From Eledone cirrhosa (Eukaryota; Mollusca; Cephalopoda; Octopoda; Eledonidae), in assembly GCA_964016885.1 (NCBI GenBank), contig OZ024742.1, positions 5,100,957 through 5,164,956 on the forward strand: DNA of 64,000 nt, given 5' to 3'. How positions within the stretch are numbered: position 1 is the first letter of the stretch; each line of letters begins with the position of its first letter. The position numbers and the translations under genes are program-made. The notes beneath the pieces were generated by a model, which was not told where the DNA came from, ran no database searches, and saw nothing but the letters and a program-made list of their open reading frames with translations. This document shows positions 31,801-49,947 of this stretch, in pieces.

Positions 31801-34037
31801 CTACCAGACACTACACCACTATCAGACAATAAACCACTACCACACACTATACCACTACCCGACACTACACCACTACCAGACACTACACCACTACAACACA
31901 CTACACCACTACCAGACACTACACCACTACCAGAGACTACACCACTACCAGACACTACACCACTAGCAGACACTACATCACTACCAGACACTACACCACT
32001 ACCTGACACTACACCACTACCAGACACTACACCACTACCACACACTACACCACTACCAGACACTACACCACTACCAGACACTACACCACTACCAGACGCT
32101 ACACCACTACCACACACTACACCACTACCAGACACTACACCACTACCGGACACTACACCACTACCACACACTACACCACTACCAGACGCTACACCACTAC
32201 CAGACACTACACCACTACCAGACACTAAACCACTACCACACACTACACCACTACCAGACACTACACCATTACCATACACTACACCACTACCAGACACTAC
32301 ACCACTACCAGACACTACAACACTGCCAGATACTACACCACTACAACAAACTACACCACTACCAGACACTACACCACTACCACACAATACACCACTACCA
32401 GACACTACACCACTGCCAGACACTACACCACTACAACACACTACACCAATACCACACACTAAACCACTACCAGACACTACACCACTGCCAGACACTACAC
32501 CACTACAACACACTACACCACTACCAGACACTACACCACTACCAGAGAGTACACCACTACCAGACACTACACCACTAGCAGACACTACAAAACTACTACA
32601 CACTACACCACTACAACACACTACCCCACTGACACACACTACACCACTACCAGACACTACACCACTACAACACACTACACCGCTACCAGACACTACCCCA
32701 CAACCAGACACTACAGCACTACAACACACTACACCACTAACAGACACTACACCAATACCACACACTACACCACTACCACGCACTACACCACTACCACACA
32801 CTACACCACTACTAAACACTACCCCACTACCAGACACTACACCACTACAACACACTCCACCACTACCAGACACTACACCACTACCACACACTACACCACT
32901 ACCACACACTACACAACTACCAGACACTACACCACTACCACACACTACACCATTACCACACACTACACCACTACCAGACACTACACCATAACAAGACACT
33001 ACACCACTACCAGACACTACACCACTACCAGACACTACACCACTACCACACACTACACCACTACCAGACACTACACCACTACAACACACTACACCACTAC
33101 CAGACACTACACCACTACCAGACACTACACCACAACCACACACTACACCATTACCAGACACTACACCACTACCAGACACTACACCACTACAACACACTAC
33201 ACCACTACTAAACACTACACCACTACCAGACACTACGCCACTTCCAAACACTACACCACTACCACACACTACACCACTACCACACACTACACCATTACCA
33301 GACATTACACAACTAACACACAATACACCACTACCACACACTACACCATTACCACACACTACACCACTACCAGACACTTCATCACTACCACACACTGCAC
33401 CACTACCAGACACTACACCACTAAAAGACACTACACCACTACAACACACTACACCATTACCAGACACTACACCACTACCAGACACTACACCACTACCAGA
33501 CACTACACCACTACCAGACACTACACCACTACCAGACACTACACCACTACCAGACACTACACCACTACCACACACTACACCACTACCAGACACTACACCA
33601 CTACCGGACGCTACACCACTACCACACACTACACCACTACCAGACGCTACAGCACTGCCAGACATTACACCACTACCAGACACTACAAAACTACCACACA
33701 CTACACCACTACCAGACACTAAACCACTACCACACACTACACCACTACCAGACACTACACCACTACCAGACACTACACCACTACCATACACTACACCACT
33801 ACCAGACACTACACCACTACCAGACACTACAACACTGCCAGACACTACACCAGTACCACACACTACACCAGTACCACACACTACACCACTACCAGACACT
33901 ACACCACGACCAGACACTACACCTCTACCAGACACTACACGACTACCAGATACTACACAACTACCAGACACTACAACACTGCAAGACACTACACAACTAC
34001 CACACACTACACCAGTACCACACACTACACCACTACA

Positions 34038-37000
34038 TCACACTACACCACTACCAGACACTACACCACTGCCAGACACTACGCCACTACAACACACTAC
34101 ACAACTACCAGACACTACACCACTACCAGAGAGTACACCACTACCAGACACTACACCACTAGCAGACACTACAAAACTACTACACACTACACCACTACAA
34201 CACACTACCCCACTGACACACACTACACCACTACCAGACACTACACCACTACAACACACTACACCGCTACCAGACACTACCCCACAACCAGACACTACAG
34301 CACTACAACACACTACACCACTAACAGACACTACACCAATACCACACACTACACCACTACCACGCACTACACCACTACCACACACTACACCACTACTAAA
34401 CACTACCCCACTACCAGACACTAGACCACTACAACACACTCCACCACTACCAGACACTACACCACTACCACACACTACACCACTACCACACACTACACAA
34501 CTACCAGACACTACACCACTACCACACACTACACCATTACCACACACTACACCACTACCAGACACTACACCACTACAAGACACTACACCACTACCAGACA
34601 CTACACGACTACCAGACACTACACCACTACCACACACTACACCACTACCAGACACTACATCACTATAACACACTACACCACTACCAGACACTACACCACT
34701 ACCAGACACTACACCACTACCAGACACTAAACCATTACCAGACACTACACCACTACCAGACACTACACCACTACAACACACTACACCACTACTAAACACT
34801 ACACCACTACCAGACACTACGCCACTTCCACACACTACACCACTACCACACACTGCACCACTACCACACACTACACCATTACCAGACACAACACAACTAA
34901 CACACAATACACCACTACCACACACTACGCCATTACCACACACTACACCACTACCAGACACTTCACCACTACCACACACTGCACCACTACCAGACACTAC
35001 ACCACTAACAGACACTACACCACTAACAGACACTACACCACTACAACACACTACACCATTACCAGACACTACACCACTACCAGACACTACACCACTACCA
35101 GACACTACACCACTACCAGACACTACACCACTACCAGACACTACACCACTACCAGACACTACACCACTACCACACACTACACCACTACCAGACACTACAC
35201 CACTACCGGACGCTACACCACTACCACACACTACACCACTACCAGACGCTACAGCACTGCCAGACATTACACCACTACCAGACACTACACAACTACCACA
35301 CACTACAAAACTACCACACACTACACCACTACCAGACACTAAACCACTACCACACACTACACCACTACCAGACACTACACCACTACCAGACACTACACCA
35401 CTACCATACACTACACCACTACCAGACACTACACCACTACCAGACACTACAACACTGCCAGACACTACACCAGTACCACACACTACACCAGTACCACACA
35501 CTACACCACTACCAGACACTACACCACTACCAGACACTACACCACTACCAGACACTACACGACTACCAGATACTACACAACTACCAGACACTACAACACT
35601 GCAAGACACTACACAACTACCACACACTACACCAGTACCACACACTGCACCACTACAACACACTCCACCACTACCAGACACTACACCACTACCACACACT
35701 ACACCACTACCACACACTACACAACTACCAGACACTACACCACTACCACACACTACACCATTACCACACACTACACCACTACCAGACACTACACCATAAC
35801 AAGACACTACACCACTACCAGACACTACACCACTGCCAGACACTAGACCACATCCAGACACTAAACCATTACCAGACACTACACCACTGCCAGACACTAC
35901 ACCACTACAACACACTACACCACTACCAGACACCACACTACTACAACACACTACACCACTATCAGACACTACACCACTACCAGACACTACACCAATACCA
36001 GACACTACAACACTGCCAGACACTACACCACTACAACACACTACACCGCTACCAGACACTACACCACTACCAGACACTACACCACTACCAGACACTACAC
36101 CACTACCACACACTACACCACTACCAGACACTACAACACTGCCAGACACTACACCAGTACCACACCCTACACCAATACCATACACTACACCACTACCAGA
36201 CACTACACCACTACCAGACACTACAACACTGCCAGATACTACACCACTACAACACACTACACCACTACCAGACACTACACCACTACCACACAATACACCA
36301 CTACCAGACACTACACCACTGCCAGACACTACACCACTACAACACACTACACCAATACCACACACTAAACCACTACCAGACACTACACCACTGCCAGACA
36401 CTACACCACTACAACACACTACACCACTACCAGACACTACACCACTACCAGAGAGTACACCATTACCAGACACTACACCACTAGCAGACACTACAAAACT
36501 ACTACACACTACACCACTACAACACACTACCCCACTGACACACACTACACCACTACCAGACACTACACCACTACAACACACTACACCGCTACCAGACACT
36601 ACCCCACAACCAGACACTACAGCACTACAACACACTACACCACTAACAGACACTACACCAATACCACACACTACACCACTACCACGCACTACACCACTAC
36701 CACACACTACACCACTACTAAACACTACCCCACTACCAGACACTACACCACTACAACACACTCCACCACTACCAGACACTACACCACTACCACACACTAC
36801 ACCACTACCACACACTACACAACTACCAGACACTACACCACTACCACACACTACACCATTACCACACACTACACCACTACCAGACACTACACCACTACAA
36901 GACACTACACCACTACCAGACACTACACCACTACCAGACACTACACCACTACCACACACTACAACACTACCAGACACTACACCACTATAACACACTACAC

Positions 37001-38903
37001 CACTACCAGACACTACACCACTACCAGACACTACACCACTACCAGACACTACACCATTACCAGACACTACACCACTACCAGACACTACACCACTACAACA
37101 CACTACACCACTACTAAACACTACACCACTACCAGACACTACGCCACTTCCACACACTACACCACTACCACACACTACACCACTACCACACACTACACCA
37201 TTACCAGACACTACACAACTAACACACAATACACCACTACCACACACTACGCCATTACCACACACTACACCACTACCAGACACTTCACCACTACCACACA
37301 CTGCACCACTACCAGACACTACACCACTAACAGACACTACTCCACTAACAGACACTACACCACTACAACACACTACACCATTACCAGACACTACACCACT
37401 ACCAGACACTACACCACTACCAGACACTACACCACTACCAGACACTACACCACTACCAAACACTACACCACTACCAGACACTACACCACTACCACACACT
37501 ACACCACTACCAGACACTACACCACTACCGGACGCTACACCACTACCACACACTACACCACTACCAGACGCTACAGCACTGCCAGACATTACACCACTAC
37601 CAGACACTACACAACTACCACACACTACAAAACTACCACACACTACACCACTACCAGACACTAAACCACTACCACACACTACACCACTACCAGACACTAC
37701 ACCACTACCAGACACTACAACACTGCAAGACACTACACAACTACCACACACTACACCAGTACCACACACTACACCACTACAACACACTAAACCATTACCA
37801 GACACTACACCACTGCCAGACACTACACCACTACAACACACTACACCACTACCAGACACTACACCACTACAACACACTACACCACTATCAGACACTACAC
37901 CACTACCAGACACTACACCAATACCAGACACTACAACACTGCCAGACACTACACCACTACAACACACTACACCGCTACCAGACACTACACCACTACCAGA
38001 CACTACACCACTACCAGACACTACACCACTACGACACACTACACCACTACCAGACACTACAACACTGCCAGATACTACACCACTACAACACACTACACCA
38101 CTACCAGACACTACACCACTACAACACACTACACCATTACCAGATACTACACCACTACAACACACTACACCACTACCAGACACTACACCACTACCAGACA
38201 CGACACCACTACAACACACTACACCACTACCAGACACTACACCACTACAACACGCTACACCACTACTAAACACTACACCACTACCAGACACTACACCACT
38301 ACCAGACACTACACCTTTACCACACACTACACCACTACCAGACACTACACCACTACCACACACAACACCACTACCACACACTACACCACTACCAGACACT
38401 GCACCCCTACCACACACTACACCACTACCAGACACTACACCACTACAACACACTACACCAGTACCAGACACTACACCACTACCAGACACTATACCACTGC
38501 CACACACTACACCACTACCAGACACTACACCATAACCAGACACTACACCACTACAACACACTACACCACTACCAGACACTACACCACTACCGGACACTAC
38601 ACCACTACCACACACTACACCACAACCAGACACTACACCACTACCAGACACTACACTACTATCAGACACTACACTACTATCAGACACTACACCACTACCA
38701 GACACTAAACCACTACAACACACTACACCACTACCAGACACTACACCACTACAACACACTACACCACTACCAGACACTACACCACTACCAGACACTACAG
38801 CACTACAACGCACTACACCACTACCAGACAATACACCACTACCACACACTACACCACTACCACACACTACACCACTACCACACACTACACCACTACCAGA
38901 CAC
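34038..38903 (-). other. Longest satellite-encoded open frame (1,621 codons), probably not a gene
   Basis: The minus-strand unit reads Gly-Ser-Gly-Val-Val-(Ser/Cys) without stops, so any undisturbed stretch is open. Similar frames occupy 28900-31650, 31650-34025, 38970-42989, 43056-47417, 52102-53403 and 53375-55429. They break exactly where 17-bp or other off-length units or chance stops fall. There is no signal peptide, distinct N- or C-terminal domain, or visible promoter. The plus strand is open in all three frames as well (TTPLPD, HYTTTR, LHHYQT). A very repetitive secreted or structural protein cannot be excluded from sequence alone. Confidence 0.8.
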
Positions 38904-41900
38904 TACACCACTTCAACACACTACACCACTACCAGACACTATAGCACTACCAGACACTATACCACTATCTCACACTATACCACTACCAGATACTACTCCA
39001 CTACCACACACTACACCACTACCACACACTACACCACTACCAGACACTACACAACAACAAGACGCTACAACACTACCAGACACTACACCACTACCAGACA
39101 CTAAAACGCTACCAAACACTACACCACTACAACATACTACACCACTACCAGACACTACACCTCTACCACACACTACACCACTACCAGACACTACACCACT
39201 ACCAGACACTACACCACTACCACACACTACACCACTACAACACACTACACAACTACCAAACACTACACCACTACCACACACTACACCACTACCACACAGT
39301 ACACCACTAACAGACACTACACCACAACCACACGCTACACCACTACCAGACACTACACATCTACCAGACACTACACCACTACCAGACACTACACCACAGC
39401 CAGACACTACACCACTAACAGACACTACAGCACTGCCAGACACTACGCCACTACAACACACTACACAACTACCAGACACTACACCACTACCAGAGAGTAC
39501 ACCACTACCAGACACTACACCACTAGCAGACACTACAAAACTACTACACACTACACCACTACAACACACTACCCCACTGACACACACTACACCACTACCA
39601 GACACTACACCACTACAACACACTACACCGCTACCAGACACTACCCCACAACCAGACACTACAGCACTACAACACACTACACCACTAACAGACACTACAC
39701 CAATACCACACACTACACCACTACCACGCACTACACCACTACCACACACTACACCACTACTAAACACTACCCCACTACCAGACACTACACCACTACCAGA
39801 CACTACACCACTACCACACACTACACCACTACCACACACTACACTACTACCAGACACTACACCACTACCACACACTACACCATTACCACACACTACACCA
39901 CTACCAGACACTACACCACTACAAGACACTACACCACTACCAGACACTACACCACTACCAGACACTACACCACTACCACACACTACACCACTACCAGACA
40001 CCACACCACTACAACACACTACACCACTATCAGACACTACACCACTACCAGACACTACACCAATACCAGACACTACAACACTGCCAGACACTACACCACT
40101 ACAACACACTACACCGCTACCAGACACTACACCACTACCAGACACTACACCACTACCAGACACTACACCACTACCAGACACTACACCACTACCAGACACT
40201 ACAACACTGCCAGACACTACACCAGTACCACACCCTACACCAATACCATACACTACACCACTACCAGACACTACACCACTACCAGACACTACAACACTGC
40301 CAGATACTACACCACTACAACACACTACACCACTACCAGACACTACACCACTACCACACAATACACCACTACCAGACACTACACCACTGCCAGACACTAC
40401 ACCACTACAACACACTACACCAATACCACACACTAAACCACTACCAGACACTACACCACTGCCAGACACTACACCACTACAACACACTACACCACTACCA
40501 GACACTACACCACTACCAGAGAGTACACCATTACCAGACACTACACCACTAGCAGACACTACAAAACTACTACACACTACACCACTACAACACACTACCC
40601 CACTGACACACACTACACCACTACCAGACACTACACCACTACAACACACTACACCGCTACCAGACACTACCCCACAACCAGACACTACAGCACTACAACA
40701 CACTACACCACTAACAGACACTACACCAATACCACACACTACACCACTACCACGCACTACACCACTACCACACACTACACCACTACTAAACACTACCCCA
40801 CTACCAGACACTACACCACTACAACACACTCCACCACTACCAGACACTACACCACTACCACACACTACACCACTACCACACACTACACAACTACCAGACA
40901 CTACACCACTACCACACACTACACCATTACCACACACTACACCACTACCAGACACTACACCACTACAAGACACTACACCACTACCAGACACTACACCACT
41001 ACCAGACACTACACCACTACCACACACTACAACACTACCAGACACTACACCACTATAACACACTACACCACTACCAGACACTACACCACTACCAGACACT
41101 ACACCACTACCAGACACTACACCATTACCAGACACTACACCACTACCAGACACTACACCACTACAACACACTACACCACTACTAAACACTACACCACTAC
41201 CAGACACTACGCCACTTCCACACACTACACCACTACCACACACTACACCACTACCACACACTACACCATTACCAGACACTACACAACTAACACACAATAC
41301 ACCACTACCACACACTACGCCATTACCACACACTACACCACTACCAGACACTTCACCACTACCACACACTGCACCACTACCAGACACTACACCACTAACA
41401 GACACTACTCCACTAACAGACACTACACCACTACAACACACTACACCATTACCAGACACTACACCACTACCAGACACTACACCACTACCAGACACTACAC
41501 CACTACCAGACACTACACCACTACCAAACACTACACCACTACCAGACACTACACCACTACCACACACTACACCACTACCAGACACTACACCACTACCGGA
41601 CGCTACACCACTACCACACACTACACCACTACCAGACGCTACAGCACTGCCAGACATTACACCACTACCAGACACTACACAACTACCACACACTACAAAA
41701 CTACCACACACTACACCACTACCAGACACTAAACCACTACCACACACTACACCACTACCAGACACTACACCACTACCAGACACTACAACACTGCAAGACA
41801 CTACACAACTACCACACACTACACCAGTACCACACACTACACCACTACAACACACTAAACCATTACCAGACACTACACCACTGCCAGACACTACACCACT

Positions 41901-42988
41901 ACAACACACTACACCACTACCAGACACTACACCACTACAACACACTACACCACTATCAGACACTACACCACTACCAGACACTACACCAATACCAGACACT
42001 ACAACACTGCCAGACACTACACCACTACAACACACTACACCGCTACCAGACACTACACCACTACCAGACACTACACCACTACCAGACACTACACCACTAC
42101 GACACACTACACCACTACCAGACACTACAACACTGCCAGATACTACACCACTACAACACACTACACCACTACCAGACACTACACCACTACAACACACTAC
42201 ACCATTACCAGATACTACACCACTACAACACACTACACCACTACCAGACACTACACCACTACCAGACACGACACCACTACAACACACTACACCACTACCA
42301 GACACTACACCACTACAACACGCTACACCACTACTAAACACTACACCACTACCAGACACTACACCACTACCAGACACTACACCTTTACCACACACTACAC
42401 CACTACCAGACACTACACCACTACCACACACAACACCACTACCACACACTACACCACTACCAGACACTGCACCCCTACCACACACTACACCACTACCAGA
42501 CACTACACCACTACAACACACTACACCAGTACCAGACACTACACCACTACCAGACACTATACCACTGCCACACACTACACCACTACCAGACACTACACCA
42601 CTACCAGACACTACACCACTACAACACACTACACCACTACCAGACACTACACCACTACCGGACACTACACCACTACCACACACTACACCACAACCAGACA
42701 CTACACCACTACCAGACACTACACTACTATCAGACACTACACTACTATCAGACACTACACCACTACCAGACACTAAACCACTACAACACACTACACCACT
42801 ACCAGACACTACACCACTACAACACACTACACCACTACCAGACACTACACCACTACCAGACACTACAGCACTACAACGCACTACACCACTACCAGACACT
42901 ACACCACTACCACACACTACACCACTACCACACACTACACCACTACCACACACTACACCACTACCACACACTACACCACTACCAGACA
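38903..42988. repeat. Higher-order repeat copy of 4,086 bp (227 units), first of a clear pair
   Basis: Rare marker variants recur exactly 4,086 bp later: cactatct at 38963 and 43049, cactgccagacactacgcca at 39431 and 43517, agcagacactacaaaact at 39525 and 43611. Boundaries are arbitrary because the array is continuous. A related copy lies at about 34.8-38.9 kb, with one offset of 4,068 bp (36483 to 40551), one unit shorter. Confidence 0.8.
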
Positions 42989-45900
42989 CTACACCACTTC
43001 AACACACTACACCACTACCAGACACTATAGCACTACCAGACACTATACCACTATCTCACACAATACCACTACCAGATACTACTCCACTACCACACACTAC
43101 ACCACTACCACACACTACACCACTACCAGACACTACACAACAACAAGACGCTACAACACTACCAGACACTACACTACTACCAGACACTAAAACGCTACCA
43201 AACACTACACCACTACAACATACTACACCACTACCAGACACTACACCTCTACCACACACTACACCACTACCAGACACTACACCACTACCAGACACTACAC
43301 CACTACCACACACTACACCACTACAACACACTACACAACTACCAAACACTACACCACTACCACACACTACACCACTACCACACAGTACACCACTAACAGA
43401 CACTACACCACAACCACACGCTACACCACTACCAGACACTACACATCTACCACACACTACACCACTACCAGACACTACACCACAGCCAGACACTACACCA
43501 CTAACAGACACTACAGCACTGCCAGACACTACGCCACTACAACACACTACACAACTACCAGACACTACACCACTACCAGAGAGTACACCACTACCAGACA
43601 CTACACCACTAGCAGACACTACAAAACTACTACACACTACAGCACTACAACACACTACCCCACTGACACACACTACACCACTACCAGACACTACACCACT
43701 ACAACACACTACACCGCTACCAGACACTACCCCACAACCAGACACTACAGCACTACAACACACTACACCACTAACAGACACTACACCAATACCACACACT
43801 ACACCACTACCACGCACTACACCACTACCACACACTACACCACTACTAAACACTACCCCACTACCAGACACTACACCACTACCAGACACTACACCACTAC
43901 CACACACTACACCACTACCACACACTACACTACTACCAGACACTACACCACTACCACACACTACACCATTACCACACACTACACCACTACCAGACACTAC
44001 ACCACTACAAGACACTACACCACTACCAGACACTACACCACTACCAGACACTACACCACTACCACACACTACACCACTACCAGACACTACACCACTATAA
44101 CACACTACACCACTACCAGACACTACACCACTACCAGACACTACACCACTACCAGACACTACACCATTACCAGACACTACACCACTACCAGACACTACAC
44201 CACTACAACACACTACACCACTACTAAACACTTCACCACTACCAGACACTACGCCACTTCCACGCACTACACCACTACCACACACTACACCACTACCACA
44301 CACTACACCATTACCAGACACTACACAACTAACACACAATACACCACTACCACACACTACGCCATTACCACACACTTCACCACTACCACACACTGCACCA
44401 CTACCAGACACTACACCACTAACAGACACTACACCACTAACAGACACTACACCACTACAACACACTACACCATTACCAGACACTACACCACTACCAGACA
44501 CTACACCACTACCAGACACTACACCACTACCAGACACTACACCACTACCAGACACTACACCACTACCACACACTACACCACTACCAGACACTACACCACT
44601 ACCGGACGCTACACCACTACCACACACTACACCACTACCAGACGCTACAGCACTGCCAGACATTACACCACTACCAGACACTACACAACTACCACACACT
44701 ACAAAACTACCACACACTACACCACTACCAGACACTAAACCACTACCACACACTACACCACTACCAGACACTACACCACTACCAAACACTACACCACTAC
44801 CATACACTACACCACTACCAGACACTACACCACTACCAGACACTACAACACTGCCAGACACTACACCAGTACCACACACTACACCAGTACCACACACTAC
44901 ACCACTACCAGACACTACACCACTACCAGATACTACACAACTACCAGACACTACAACACTGCAAGACACTACACTACTACCACACACTACACCAGTACCA
45001 CACACTGCACCACTACAACACACTACACCACTACCAGACACTACACCACTGCCAGACACTACACCACATCCAGACACTAAACCATTACCAGACACTACAC
45101 CACTGCCAGACACTACACCACTACAACACACTACACCACTACCAGACACCACACCACTACAACACACTACACCACTATCAGACACTACACCACTACCAGA
45201 CACTACACCAATACCAGACACTACAACACTGCCAGACACTACACCACTACAACACACTACACCGCTACCAGACACTACACCACTACCAGACACTACACCA
45301 CTACCAGACACTACACCACTACCACACACTACACCACTACCAGACACTACAACACTGCCAGATACTACACCACTACAACACACTACACCACTACCAGACA
45401 CTACACCACTACCACACACTACACAACTACCAGACACTACACCACTGCCAGACACTACACCACTACAACACACTACACCAATACCACACACTACACCACT
45501 ACCAAACACTACACTACTGCCAGACACTACACCACTACAACACACTACACCACTACCAGACACTACACCACTACCAGAGAGTACACCAATACCAGACACT
45601 ACACCACTACCAGACACTACACCACTACAACACACTACACCACTACAAGACACTACACCACTACCAGACACTACACCACTACCAGAGAGTACACCACTAC
45701 CAGACACTACACCACTACCAGACACTACACCACTACCACACACTACACCACTAGCAGACACTACACAACTACTACACACTACACCACTACAACACACTAC
45801 ACCACTGACACACACTACACCACTACCAGACACTACACCACTACAAGTCACTACACCACTGCCAGACACTACACCACTACCAGACACTACACATCTACCA

Positions 45901-47074
45901 CACACTACACCACTACCAGACACTACACCACTGCCAGACACTACACCACTAACAGTCACTACAGCACTGCCAGACACTACACCACTACAACACACTACAC
46001 AACTACCAGACGCTACACCACTACCAGAGAGTACACCGCTACCAGACACTACACCACTAGCAGACACTACAAAACTACTACACACTACACCACTACAACA
46101 CACTACCCCACTGACACACACTACACCACTACCAGATACTACACCACTACAACACACTACACCGCTACCAGACACTACCCCACAACCAGATACTACAGCA
46201 CTACAACACACTACACCACTAACAGACACTACACCAATACCACACACTACACCACTACCACACACTACACCACTACTAAACACTACCCCACTACCAGACA
46301 CTACACCACTACAACACACTCCACCACTACCAGACACTACACCACTACCACACACTACACCACTACCAGACACTACACCACTACCACACACTACACCATT
46401 ACCACACACTACACCACTACCAGACAATACACCACTACAAGACACTACACCACTACCAGACACTACACCACTACCAGACACTACACCACTACCACACACT
46501 ACACCACTACCAGACACTACACCACTATAACACACTACACCACTACCAGACACTACACCACTACCAGACACTACACCATTACCAGACACTACACCACTAC
46601 CAGACACTACACCACTACAACACACTACACCACTACTAAACACTACACCACTACCAGACACTACGCCACTTCCACACACTACACCACTACCACACACTAC
46701 ACCACTACCACACACTACACCATTACCAGACACTACACAACTAACACACAATACAGCACTACCACACACTACGCCATTACCACACACTACACCACTACCA
46801 GACACTTCACCACTACCACACACTGCACCACTACCAGACACTACACCACTAACAGACACTACACCACTAACAGACACTACACCACTACAACACACTACAC
46901 CATTACCAGACACTACACCACTACCAGACACTACACCACTACCAGACACTACACCACTACCAGACACTACACCACTACCAGACACTACACCACTACCACA
47001 CACTACACCACTACCAGACACTACAGCACTGCCAGACATTACACCACTACCAGACACTACACAACTACCACACA
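42989..47074. repeat. Higher-order repeat copy of about 4,086 bp, second of the pair
   Basis: Shares the marker series of the preceding block for at least the first part. After about 44 kb single-unit gains and losses break strict register, and similarity continues in shorter blocks. Confidence 0.65.
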
Positions 47075-49947
47075 CTACAAAACTACCACACACTACACCA
47101 CTACCAGACACTAAACCACTACCACACACTACACCACTACCAGACACTACACCACTACCAGACACTACACCACTACCAGACACTACACCACTACAACACA
47201 CTACACCACTACAAGACACTACACCACTACCAGACACTACACCACTACCAGAGAGTACACCACTACCAGACACTACACCACTACCAGACACTACACCACT
47301 ACCACACACTACACCACTAGCAGACACTACACAACTACTACACACTACACCACTACAACACACTACACCACTGACACACACTACACCACTACCAGACACT
47401 ACAACACACAACACCACTACAAGACACTACACCACTACCAGACACTACACCACTACAACACACTACAACGCTACCAGACACTACCCTACTACCAGACACT
47501 ACAGCACTACAACACACTACACCACTAACAGACACTACACCAATACCACACACTAAACCACTACCACGCACTACACCACTACCACACACTACACCACTAC
47601 TAAACACTACCCCACTACCAGACACTACACCACTACAACACACTCCACCACTACCAGACACTACACCACTACCACACACTACACAACTACCAGACACTAC
47701 ACCACTACCACACACTACACCATTGCCACACACTACACCACTACCAGACACTACACCACTACAAGTCACTACACCACTGCCAGACACTACACCACTACCA
47801 GACACTACACATCTACCACACACTACACCACTACCAGACACTACACCACTGCCAGACACTACACCACTAACAGACACTACAGCACTGCCAGACACTACAC
47901 CACTACAACACACTACACAACTACCAGACACTACACCACTACCACACACTACACCACTACCACACACTACACCACTAACAGACACTACACCACTACCATA
48001 CACTACACCACTACCACACACTACACCACTACCACACACTACACCACTACAAGTCACTACACCACTGCCAGACACTACACCACAGCCAGACACTACACCA
48101 CTAACAGACACTACACCACTGCCACACACTACACCTCTACCACACACTACACCACTACCAGACACTACACCACTACAACACACTACACCATTACCAGACA
48201 CTACACCACTATCACACACTACACCACGACCAGACACTACACCACTGCCAGACACTACAACACACTACACCACTACCAGACACTACACCACTACAACACA
48301 TCACACCACTACCAGACACTACCCCACTACCAGACAATACACCACTACCACACACTCCACCACTACCTGACACTACACCACTACCACACACTACACCTCT
48401 ACCACACACTACACGACTACCAGACACTACACCACTACCACACACTACACCACTACCAGATACTAAACCACTACCACACACTACACCACTACCAGATACT
48501 ACACCACTACCACACACTACACCAATAACACCAATACCAGACACTACACCTCTACCACACACTACACCACTACCATACAATACACCACTACCACACACTA
48601 CACCACTACCACACACTACACCACTATCAGACACTAAAACACTACCAGACACTACACAATACCAGACACTACACCACTACCACACAGTACACCACTACCA
48701 CACACTGCAACACTACCAGACACTACACCACTACCGGACACTACACCACTACCACACACTACACCACTACCGGACGCTACACCACTACCAGACTCTACAC
48801 CACTACCAGACACTAAACCACTACCACACACTACACCACTACCAGACACTACACCATTACCACACACTACACCACTACCAGACGCTACACCACTACCAGA
48901 CACTACACCACTACAACACACTACACCACTACCAGACACTACACCACTACCAGACACTAAACCACTACCACACACTATACCACTACCAGACACTACACCA
49001 CTACCAGACAATACACCACTACCGGACACTACACCACTACCACACACTACACCACTACCAGACGCTACACCACTACCAGACACTACACCACTACCAGACA
49101 CTAAACCACTACCACACACTACACCACTACCAGACACTACACCATTACCATACACTACACCACTACCAGACACTACACCACTACCAGACACTACAACACT
49201 GCCAGACACTACACCAGTACCACACACTACACCAATACCATACACTACACCACTACCAGACACTACACCACTACCAGACACTACAACACTGCCAGATACT
49301 ACACCACTACAACACACTACACCACTACCAGACACTACACCACTACCACACAATACACCACTACCAGACACTACACCACTGCCAGACACTACACCACTAA
49401 CAGACACTACACCACTGCCACACACTACACCTCTACCACACACTACACCACTACCAGACACTACACCACTACAACACACTACACCATTACCAGACACTAC
49501 ACCACTACCACACACTACACCAAGACCAGACACTACACCACTGCCAGACACTACAACACACTACACCACTACCAGACACTAAACCACTACAACACATCAC
49601 ACCACTACCAGACACTACCCCACTACCAGACAATACACCACTACCACACACTCCACCACTACCTGACACTACACCACTACCACACACTACACCACTACCA
49701 CACACTACACCACTACCAGACACTACACCACTATCACACACTACACCACTACCAGATACTAAACCACTACCACACACTACACCACTACCAGATACTACAC
49801 CACTACCACACACTACACCAATAACACCAATACCAGACACTACACCTCTACCACACACTACACCACTACCAGACAATACACCACTACCACACAATACACC
49901 ACTACCACACACTACGCCACTACCCGACACTGAACCACTACCAGACA

